Source: an uncultured Psychroserpens sp.
GTDB taxonomy: Bacteria; Bacteroidota; Bacteroidia; Flavobacteriales; Flavobacteriaceae
NCBI RefSeq assembly: GCF_947492715.1
Contig: NZ_CANLNS010000001.1
Location: 1,426,001 to 1,490,000, forward strand
DNA: 64,000 bases
Reading direction: 5' to 3'
The translations under genes and the position numbers were made by a program. Of this stretch, positions 29,035 through 36,861 are shown in pieces. Positions within the stretch are counted from its first letter, which is position 1, and each line of letters starts with the position of its first letter. The notes beneath the pieces were generated by a model, which was not told where the DNA came from, made no database searches, and was given only the letters and a program-made list of their open reading frames with translations.

Positions 29035-31230
29035 ATGGCAAAAACGATTTTATTTCTAGCGACTAACCCAATAGATACACCTTATTTAAGATTACAAGAT
29101 GAAGTCAAACTAATAGAAAACGCTCTGGCAAAGAGTAATTCTAAAGATGATTTCGTGTTTATTGATAGAGGTGCAGTAACTCGAAGAGATTTGGTGCATT
29201 ATTTAAATAAACACAAACCTAATATTCTACATATTGCTGGCCATGGAGATGAAAATGGAAACCTTATGTTTGAAGGAGATGACAAGTATAGCCAACCTTT
29301 AAGTATACAGGGCCTGTCAAAGTTTTTGGGTAATTACTCTCCTGATTTGGAATGCCTAGTTTTAAATGCTTGTCGTAGCTCGGTATCGTTAAAAAATTTC
29401 AAACCAGAAATCGCTTATGTGGTTGGGATGTCAAAACCAGTATCTAATAAATCGGCAGAATACTTTTCTGAAGCGTTCTATGATAGTCTTTTTTCAGGAA
29501 AACCAGTGCCAGTAGCCTTTAAAATAGGAAGAGATGTTTTAGGATTTAAAGATGAAAATGACCCTGAGATTCCTACTTTAATAGTCAATGATAAGGTTTT
29601 AAGTGATCTCGATTCAAAAGACCAACCTGAAAGCCCTATAGTTCCCTCGTCTAAAATCTCTAGTATTAAGGATGTAAAAGTTAGATATGACTTATTTAAA
29701 GATGAATACTTTGCCTTGCTTGATAGACTTAGAGAATTGAGAGCAATAAATGATCTTATGGAAACCTTAGACCCATCCAAAAAAGGAAGACATTATGGTG
29801 CCGTAAGTTCTAGTTTAAAAGTTGAAATTGATAGTATTTCAAAATTATACCGAACTAATATAGAGAGTTTAGAAGAAGACTTAATTTCTGAAGATGAATA
29901 TCATGATAATCAGGAAAAAATAATTGAAAAAATAGGCTTATTTATAGTACAGTTAAAGAGCACAATTGAGAATATTGAGAATCAATCCAACGAAACATCA
30001 CATCAAATACCAGAATCGACGTTAACGCAGTTAGGCGATTTATATGGAGACGATTTTAAGAAAGTAATCGAAGTTGCTGCTGATGTTATAGACGAAAAAA
30101 ACGGGATTAGTGTTATTAATCAAAAAACAGCAATAGCTGTAACCTTTACAAGTTTAATTTTTGTTGGCGCTTTTGCTATTAAAGACTCTACAAAAGGCAC
30201 ACCACCTATGCTTCTTATCAATCTTATTCTACAGCTAGGTCTTATTTTTTATATGATCTTTTATAAAATCGTACCCACCATTGGATTTGTTCAGTTTGAA
30301 GCCATTAGAAAATCTGATGATTATTTGAAAAAAGTGTTTCAATCTAATGTTTTCGATATGTATAAGTACTACTTAAGGGCTACAAGTGCTATTAAGCAAT
30401 TTGCAAAATGGTGGAAGTTATTAGGTATTTCATTTTTGTCGTTATACCTTTTCTATTACATATCCGAAATATCCAGTTTAATAGACCCAGATGGGGATTT
30501 TTTAAAGAAATATGTACATCTCATAGATATTTCATTAAATGGTATAGAGGCCTTTTTTCTTTACATCTTGTATAAGTTATTGACTGATAAAACCTTAAAA
30601 GAAAACTATGACATTAAAAATGGCCTGCATTATGTGAATACCGTGAAGTATCAAAAACCACTATTTATTTTAATTGGTACCATTTTAATTTTATCAACTA
30701 TTGGAATATATATTTATAACACAAACCATAACACTTTATTTGGTTATGATCTAGACATAATAAAGGGAATGTTTCATTTAATCACGAGATCTATTAGCGG
30801 TATTGTTGTAGCCGTTAGTCTTTGCTTGGTTATAGGTAGGTTGGATAGTAAATTTATTGCCGCAAAGAATTATGTATTAGGCCTTCTGTATTTGTATGCA
30901 GCGATGCAAGTGTTTTTTATTCTTTTTGACCAAAGTATAGTGACCAATTTACTCTTGTCAAAAAAAGAAATTATAGACGAGGCTTATGTCAGTAATCAAT
31001 TTAGAACAATAAAAATCATTGTCCTCTTTGCGATACTCTTGCTAAAAGCGGTCTTTATCTTTTTTGTACATAGCATTTATAAAAAGAACTTTTTGTTCTA
31101 CTATTTTTTAATTGGCTCAAGATTAAATGATAATATCACATCTGGAAAAATAGGAAATGAGTATGTGAAATTTGAAGGGCAAGACAGGAGACTAAAAATC
31201 AGGAACACATCAAATGAACATGCAGAATAA
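29035..31230 (+). CDS. CHAT-domain (caspase-like) protease fused to a polytopic membrane domain
   Basis: A 731-aa protein. Residues 1-185 form a CHAT peptidase domain with catalytic His70 (HIAGHGD) and Cys113 (VLNACRSS). A charged helical region with coiled-coil character (about 205-330) follows. About eight hydrophobic spans (about 363-710) come next, for example LLINLILQLGLIFYMIFY and IIVLFAILLLKAVFIFFV. CHAT domains are caspase-fold cysteine proteases, several of which act in bacterial immunity. Fusion to a multi-span membrane domain is unusual. The domain is paralogous to the gene at 32264, with shared RLQDE and HKPN/YKPN motifs. It is the first gene of cassette A. Confidence 0.85.
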   Translation: MAKTILFLATNPIDTPYLRLQDEVKLIENALAKSNSKDDFVFIDRGAVTRRDLVHYLNKHKPNILHIAGHGDENGNLMFEGDDKYSQPLSIQGLSKFLGNYSPDLECLVLNACRSSVSLKNFKPEIAYVVGMSKPVSNKSAEYFSEAFYDSLFSGKPVPVAFKIGRDVLGFKDENDPEIPTLIVNDKVLSDLDSKDQPESPIVPSSKISSIKDVKVRYDLFKDEYFALLDRLRELRAINDLMETLDPSKKGRHYGAVSSSLKVEIDSISKLYRTNIESLEEDLISEDEYHDNQEKIIEKIGLFIVQLKSTIENIENQSNETSHQIPESTLTQLGDLYGDDFKKVIEVAADVIDEKNGISVINQKTAIAVTFTSLIFVGAFAIKDSTKGTPPMLLINLILQLGLIFYMIFYKIVPTIGFVQFEAIRKSDDYLKKVFQSNVFDMYKYYLRATSAIKQFAKWWKLLGISFLSLYLFYYISEISSLIDPDGDFLKKYVHLIDISLNGIEAFFLYILYKLLTDKTLKENYDIKNGLHYVNTVKYQKPLFILIGTILILSTIGIYIYNTNHNTLFGYDLDIIKGMFHLITRSISGIVVAVSLCLVIGRLDSKFIAAKNYVLGLLYLYAAMQVFFILFDQSIVTNLLLSKKEIIDEAYVSNQFRTIKIIVLFAILLLKAVFIFFVHSIYKKNFLFYYFLIGSRLNDNITSGKIGNEYVKFEGQDRRLKIRNTSNEHAE

Positions 31231-31336
31231 TAAATGAAGAGCTTTATTTAAATTAAATAACAATTGACGCTCAAATACAATGATTAAAAAATGAAAAACC
31301 TTAGAAAGCAATGTGTTTATAAATACCAAAACCGAA

Positions 31337-32260
31337 ATGTCATATAACAAAAATTTTATACCGAATTTTGAGATAGAAGTGCCAAGCATTTCTAAAAAGC
31401 AGCGTCATCAATATGAGCAGGCAGGACTTAATTTAGATCGTTACTATTTAAATTATATTAACTACTCTGTTTTACAAAATCCATTTAGAAAATTTCCTTA
31501 TTTCTCAGCAACCAATATTGATGGATCTCAATTTATAGAAAAATTAGATCGAAAAGATGATTTTGATAAAGATGACAGAATTCCGCTTTCACATCAATTT
31601 GGGAAAGAGTTATATAGTGCATACCACAGTGATTTTGATCGAGGTCACATGACAAAAAGGGAAGACACACAATGGGGAACTGGCCCATCTGTGGCTAAGG
31701 AAGCTGCAGATTCTACGTTTTATTATACCAATGCTGTGCCTCAACATGCCAGATTAAACAGGAGTATATGGAGACGAATAGAAAATTATATTCTTCATAC
31801 GCAAGGGGTTAAGCACAAAAAGAAATTAATCGTTTTTACTGGGCCTATTCTCAATCAAAATGATCCCGTTTTTGTAACTAGAATTGATGGTGATGAAGTT
31901 AAAATTCCTAGGATTTTTTGGAAAGTAATTTATTATTTAAATAAAAACAATGACTTATCGAGAGTCGCCTTTATAACTAATCAGTCCAATCTTTTACTTA
32001 ATAATGGCATTGTTGAACCTACAATGGAAATTACCAGAAGCACTGATGGTGAGGATGATTATTTTCTTGATTTTAAAGATGCAGATACCTATCAGACAGG
32101 AGTTCATGTTATTGAAACATTAACTGGATTCTCTTTTCAAAAAGCTACAGATGTTTATGAAGACGATAGAATAGTAAGACTCATATTAGAAGAAGTTAAC
32201 TATAGAAGCTCAGGAGAAGATGAATCGGATACAGGTGACATAACAAATTTAAAACTTTAA
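31337..32260 (+). CDS. DNA/RNA non-specific endonuclease (EndoG/NUC1-like)
   Basis: A 307-aa beta-beta-alpha-metal nuclease. The DRGH motif holds general base H104 (FDRGHMTKREDTQWG), and TNAVPQHARLNRSIW supplies metal ligand N141, matching the EndoG/Serratia nuclease pattern. Such enzymes cut DNA and RNA without sequence preference. No signal peptide is visible, so it would act in the cytoplasm unless processed or exported by other means. The frame is open from 31313, but the ATG at 31337 (MSYNKNF) looks better. It ends 3 nt before the second CHAT gene. No immunity gene is apparent. Confidence 0.9.
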   Translation: MSYNKNFIPNFEIEVPSISKKQRHQYEQAGLNLDRYYLNYINYSVLQNPFRKFPYFSATNIDGSQFIEKLDRKDDFDKDDRIPLSHQFGKELYSAYHSDFDRGHMTKREDTQWGTGPSVAKEAADSTFYYTNAVPQHARLNRSIWRRIENYILHTQGVKHKKKLIVFTGPILNQNDPVFVTRIDGDEVKIPRIFWKVIYYLNKNNDLSRVAFITNQSNLLLNNGIVEPTMEITRSTDGEDDYFLDFKDADTYQTGVHVIETLTGFSFQKATDVYEDDRIVRLILEEVNYRSSGEDESDTGDITNLKL

Positions 32261-32263
32261 GAT

Positions 32264-32905
32264 ATGAGAATCTTGTTTATTGGGGTTAATCCTAAAGATA
32301 CTGGCCAACTTAGGCTTCAAGACGAGATTAATGTTATTAAAGATATTGTAGACCCAACGAATAACAGGCTCTATGTAAGAAATGCGTCTACAAAAAGAGC
32401 TATGCGAAGATATTTAAATAAATATAAACCTAATGTTTTGCATATATCTGGACATGGTAATGATGATCAAACACTACTTTTTGAGGATGAAAATGGCCAT
32501 ACCGAGATTGTATATATTGATCAACTCGGAACTTTTTTAGACCATTATAGTAAGTATTTAAAATGTGTAGTCTTATCGGCATGTTACAGTCTAAACAACG
32601 TTGAAATCTTTTCCAGTAAAATTCATTGCGTTATTGGTATGAAAATGGCTGTTGCAAATACAATGGCTATAGATTTTTCAAGAGCTTTTTACGATTCGTT
32701 ATGTTCAGGCGAAACGTTTGAATCGGCTTTTGGTATTGCTAAAGCAGAACTCAATTTATCCAGCGCCGAAGATCATGATGTATTAAAAATTATTGTCAAT
32801 AAAAACATAGATTCAGTACCACCAGATTTACCAAAAATTAAGTGGGTAATCGTCGGCTTTGTTTTGGCAACTATAGTTGTATTAGGATATCTTCTCTATT
32901 CCTAA
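32264..32905 (+). CDS. Tail-anchored CHAT-domain protease
   Basis: A 213-aa protein that is almost only a CHAT domain. Catalytic His64 lies in HISGHGN and Cys107 in VLSACYS. The C-terminal hydrophobic segment (about 190-211, WVIVGFVLATIVVLGYLLYS) would anchor it to the inner membrane with the protease in the cytoplasm. The N-terminal block (LFIGVNPKDTGQLRLQDE) closely matches the CHAT domain of the 731-aa protein, suggesting duplication and perhaps hetero-oligomer formation. It lies between the nuclease gene and a membrane-protein gene. Confidence 0.88.
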   Translation: MRILFIGVNPKDTGQLRLQDEINVIKDIVDPTNNRLYVRNASTKRAMRRYLNKYKPNVLHISGHGNDDQTLLFEDENGHTEIVYIDQLGTFLDHYSKYLKCVVLSACYSLNNVEIFSSKIHCVIGMKMAVANTMAIDFSRAFYDSLCSGETFESAFGIAKAELNLSSAEDHDVLKIIVNKNIDSVPPDLPKIKWVIVGFVLATIVVLGYLLYS

Positions 32906-32929
32906 TACTGAAACATAAAAACTAATAAC

Positions 32930-34177
32930 ATGGACGAATTCGCAACAAATATTTATAAAGACAGAATAAAATACCTAAGGCATAGGATTGTTAATGTTGG
33001 CGCACTGCTTTTAATTTTTATTATCACCTTTATTTTAATTCTTCTAAAAGAGCAGAAGCGAAAAAAGTCTTATGAAAATAAAATAATTGCTTTAAATGAA
33101 ATTTTAGATTGTCCTTGGGACGAATTCCGTCAAATTTATGACGGGTTTTATATAAACTTAGATGATTATGTTAATAAGTACTCTGGACCCTATAGTGTTT
33201 TATGCGCAAAAGTAGATTCAGAGGGCTATTTCCCAGAAGAGCTCGATACTGCTAAAAAAAGACCTGTAGATAGTATAAAAAGCTATGTGAATTTTTCTGC
33301 ACAAAAGTTGTCCGAATATCATAACGATTTGAGGTATTTATTAACCTTGCACAAAAGAAATAAAGGTTTTGAGGACTTAAGCAGAATGGAGATAGAAAAA
33401 GTTCTTAATGTTCTTAATTTTAGATGGGCTATAGATGATTTTTCTAAAATAACTAACGGAACTAAGTATTCAATTTTAATATCTAAGGATGCCCAAAAAA
33501 AACATGAATCCGGAGAAATAACTATAAGCGAAATAGCGCAAAACATTTATGAAGAATTGGATGATTTAGAAAAGTCTTCGGGGAAATTTAAAACCCTTGA
33601 TATTATGCTCATGAATTACTATAGTCCTCACCTTGAAGGGCTATTAAAAAAAGATAACTTATTAAAAATAAATAAAATAAAAACCTCTTTAGAATTAATG
33701 CAATTTAGTAGCTATGGAGAGTTGGTTGAAAGAAATATAGATCTCAAAAAGAAAATTAATGAATTTGAAAATGATGAAAAAGTTAGAATTCCCGTTGTAA
33801 ATTTTAATCTTTCTTTTAGTGAATTTGCTTTATTTGGAGGCTTAATTAATCTAGGAATATTAATCTATTTTTATTTCATGGCATTCAATCTTAAAAGGCT
33901 TTCTTATCGACTAGAAGAGGCTAAAGGTGAATCACTTAATATTGATGAAAAACGAGCCTTGTTTTTTGGCTTAGATTATCATATAAATAGGCAATGGCTT
34001 TACCTTATTATAAATACTATATTCTTTTCAATTTTGCCAATCTTATCTGTTATTTTAAGCTTAAGAAATTTTGAAAACACTGAGAATAAGGCAGTTCTGG
34101 TAGGCGTGGTGTGCTTGGTAAATATTTGGTTTTCATTTAAAATTTCAAAAACATTATTTTCCCTAAATAAAGATTAG
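32930..34177 (+). CDS. Uncharacterised membrane protein of the CHAT cassette
   Basis: A 415-aa protein with no recognised family. One span lies near the N-terminus (about 22-41). A 240-residue helical soluble part (about 45-290) follows. Three further spans sit in the C-terminal third (about 297-318, 347-370 and 384-405). It follows the tail-anchored CHAT protease by 24 nt and is the last gene before the second operator. It is a candidate protease substrate, regulator or membrane-disrupting effector. That is inference from position only. Confidence 0.7.
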   Translation: MDEFATNIYKDRIKYLRHRIVNVGALLLIFIITFILILLKEQKRKKSYENKIIALNEILDCPWDEFRQIYDGFYINLDDYVNKYSGPYSVLCAKVDSEGYFPEELDTAKKRPVDSIKSYVNFSAQKLSEYHNDLRYLLTLHKRNKGFEDLSRMEIEKVLNVLNFRWAIDDFSKITNGTKYSILISKDAQKKHESGEITISEIAQNIYEELDDLEKSSGKFKTLDIMLMNYYSPHLEGLLKKDNLLKINKIKTSLELMQFSSYGELVERNIDLKKKINEFENDEKVRIPVVNFNLSFSEFALFGGLINLGILIYFYFMAFNLKRLSYRLEEAKGESLNIDEKRALFFGLDYHINRQWLYLIINTIFFSILPILSVILSLRNFENTENKAVLVGVVCLVNIWFSFKISKTLFSLNKD

Positions 34178-34216
34178 TCATTTTTTTTCACTATATTTAA
34201 AAGGAGCATTTATAGC

Positions 34217-34270
34217 TCATATCTCCCTAAAGAATTAAGAATAGAATCATTTATACCCAATATTGGGTAT
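34217..34270 (+). promoter_or_regulatory. Island operator, copy 2 (CTCCCTA box plus perfect 18-bp palindrome)
   Basis: TCATATCTCCCTA (34217-34229) is followed 23 nt later by the perfect palindrome ATACCCAATATTGGGTAT (34253-34270), ending 56 nt before the ATG at 34327. Its match to 28798-28858 implies common control of the two cassettes. Confidence 0.65.
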
Positions 34271-34326
34271 GGTATGATGTACACATTTTTCTTAATTATG
34301 TAACCAACTTTAATTTCACTATAGAA

Positions 34327-36855
34327 ATGCACAAGAATATTTTGAGCTACTGGCGCTCACTAGAAAATTTGCCAAACGGACATAGGGATAAACCTTCATC
34401 AAGAAATTGCATCTTACTTCAGGAAATGTTTGAAAAGTGGCATTCCAAACCCGCTTGGATTGAACAAGATCAATTGGGTCATTTGTTTGATTATTTCAAA
34501 GGAAATAGTAAACGAAAAGTTAAAGGCTTGCCCATAATGGAACGTAAAGGCTTAGCGATTCAGAAAACATTAGAATTAATAACTAGAAAAGAGTTTTGGT
34601 TTAATGGGCAAACCATGCATGTACATCCTTTAGAAACTGTAGTAGGAGCCTTACCTCCTTACTCGGTAGGTCAAGGTAAAGAGTTGATGCGGTATCTAAC
34701 CGATGAAGAAACCATCCAATGGGAAATTCAATATCTAAATGAATGGTCTCCTTTTGGTCATACTGTTCCTGATCATACCGTTATTTTAGAACATGGTACT
34801 TCTGGAGTTATAACAATGTGTCAAAGCTATATGGCGAATACTAAAGATAAACGTAAAATATCATTTTATAAGTCGATTATCAATGTCATGGAAGGTGTTA
34901 ATCACTATGCTAATGCTTATGCAGATCATTGTGGACGTATTAAAGACTTGTATACTTCGGACACTATTGAATATAAAAACATGGAGTCTATTTCTAATAG
35001 ATTAAGACGCATTCCAGCAGAGCCAGCAACCTCTTTTATTGATGCACTTCAATGTATTTATTTTATGCATTGTGCGCTACATTTCACGGGTGAAATTGTC
35101 CCAATAGGAAGGTTAGATCAACTGCTCATAAACTATTATAAAGAAGATGTAAAGAATAAGGTGATAACAAAAGAGGAGGCTCAAGACGCTATAGATGCTT
35201 TTTGGATCAAATTAGATGAGAAAGTGATTCTTAAAAGACGATTTGCCGAAGACAGGTTTACCTCTTCAGATGGCGCCTTACTTGGGTCTGGAGCAGCTAG
35301 TAATTTTGATCAAGGCGCATTGCTCAATCAATGGATGCAGCAGATTACTATTGGAGGCACAATTGCCAATAATGATAGGACAGCCAAAGATGCAGCAAAC
35401 GAAATCACAGAAATGTGCCTTAATTCGGCTAGAAGATTACCACTAAATAGCCCAACATTAGATTTGCGAGTTCATAGCAAAACCAAACCAAAAATTCTCA
35501 AATTAGCCGCAGAAGCATTAAAGAGTGGAGGCGCTCACCCAGTCTTGCTAAATGATGATAGAATAATACCAGCCTTGCATAAAAAAACAGGAGGTAATGT
35601 TGATCTCGCTAGCGCCAGAAATTATGCTTGTGATGGATGTTATGAAACCCTATTCGCCGGAGAAACAGAGTTTAGTTTTGGCTTTGTAGGTGCTCTAGAT
35701 GTTCTTGAAAAAGCACTTAACAGTGGTGCGGGATTTGCATTTTCGGGAGGAACGTATTTACGAGGAAGCAAGGGGAGTTATCGAACAAAACCTGCAAGGG
35801 AGATAACATCTTTTAAGCAATTCTATGACATATTTCTTCAGCATATGGAAATTGGATGTCACAAGTTTTATAATGGCATTTTAAATCAATATGGTATAAA
35901 AGAAAACGTAAGTCCTTCTCCTTTGCTGTCTGCAATGATTGCGGGTTGTATGGAAACTGGAAGAGATATTTCAGGAGGAGGAGCGAAATACAAACTATTT
36001 TCTCCCTTAATGACAGGTATCAGTACCACAACAGATTCGCTATATGTGATTAAAAAACTCGTATTTCAGGATAAGTTTATGACGCTCGAAGAACTTGTAA
36101 GTGCACTAAGAACGAATTGGGGTAAAGAATCAGAGCTCGTTGGGAAATATATCACTAAAGAACGAATTAATGAGATAAGAGAAGCCTGTATAAGTCAACC
36201 TAAATTTGGTCATAATAATAAAGCTGTCGATGAAATTGCCTGGCAACTTATTGAAGACTTTTACGAAAAATTAGTTAAAACGAAAGCATCCAAAATTCAT
36301 AAAGAGCAATGGGAAAAACTAGAAGATAAATATGGTTTGGAAGATAAGCCGTTCGAGATATTAATTGCTCCTGGTGTTGGAACTTTTGAACAATATGTTT
36401 TTGGAGGGTCTTTTGTTGGAGCAACTCCAGATGGGCGATTTAAATTTCAATCGATTGCCTCTGATATGTCTCCAGCTCCTTTAAATACTGAAATGGGTAA
36501 TATTGATCAAGATTTTAGTGCGCCTTCTACAACACTTATGGAGGGGTTAAACTCCTATAAAGATTCTAGAATTGATTTATTATCAGATGGAGCACCAGCC
36601 GATTTAAATATTAGAGAAGATTTTCCATTAAACGAATTGGTAGATGTTATAGATAAATTTGCTAAAGGTAATGGTGGAAATATTCTGACATTAACAGTAG
36701 CTAACCCAGAAACCTTTGAAGAAGCTCAGAAAAATCCGGAAGACTATAATTTATTAAGAGTTAGAATGGGTGGTTGGACTGAGTTTTTTATAACCTTATT
36801 TCCAGACCATAAGGAGCAACACCGTAGAAGACCATTGTATAAATCTTTAAAATAA
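34327..36855 (+). CDS. Glycyl-radical enzyme (pyruvate formate-lyase family)
   Basis: An 842-aa protein with the PFL/GRE fold. The active-site loop is CDGCYE, with the likely thiyl-radical residue Cys438 and acid Glu440. The C-terminal glycyl-radical loop is RVRMGGWTEFF with the likely radical Gly816, 26 residues from the end. The single Cys before Tyr-Glu is like dehydratase or lyase GREs rather than true PFL, which has a Cys-Cys pair. The substrate is unknown. No radical-SAM activase lies in this window. It leads cassette B and ends 6 nt before the DyP-HAD gene. Confidence 0.88.
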   Translation: MHKNILSYWRSLENLPNGHRDKPSSRNCILLQEMFEKWHSKPAWIEQDQLGHLFDYFKGNSKRKVKGLPIMERKGLAIQKTLELITRKEFWFNGQTMHVHPLETVVGALPPYSVGQGKELMRYLTDEETIQWEIQYLNEWSPFGHTVPDHTVILEHGTSGVITMCQSYMANTKDKRKISFYKSIINVMEGVNHYANAYADHCGRIKDLYTSDTIEYKNMESISNRLRRIPAEPATSFIDALQCIYFMHCALHFTGEIVPIGRLDQLLINYYKEDVKNKVITKEEAQDAIDAFWIKLDEKVILKRRFAEDRFTSSDGALLGSGAASNFDQGALLNQWMQQITIGGTIANNDRTAKDAANEITEMCLNSARRLPLNSPTLDLRVHSKTKPKILKLAAEALKSGGAHPVLLNDDRIIPALHKKTGGNVDLASARNYACDGCYETLFAGETEFSFGFVGALDVLEKALNSGAGFAFSGGTYLRGSKGSYRTKPAREITSFKQFYDIFLQHMEIGCHKFYNGILNQYGIKENVSPSPLLSAMIAGCMETGRDISGGGAKYKLFSPLMTGISTTTDSLYVIKKLVFQDKFMTLEELVSALRTNWGKESELVGKYITKERINEIREACISQPKFGHNNKAVDEIAWQLIEDFYEKLVKTKASKIHKEQWEKLEDKYGLEDKPFEILIAPGVGTFEQYVFGGSFVGATPDGRFKFQSIASDMSPAPLNTEMGNIDQDFSAPSTTLMEGLNSYKDSRIDLLSDGAPADLNIREDFPLNELVDVIDKFAKGNGGNILTLTVANPETFEEAQKNPEDYNLLRVRMGGWTEFFITLFPDHKEQHRRRPLYKSLK

Positions 36856-36861
36856 TCACTG

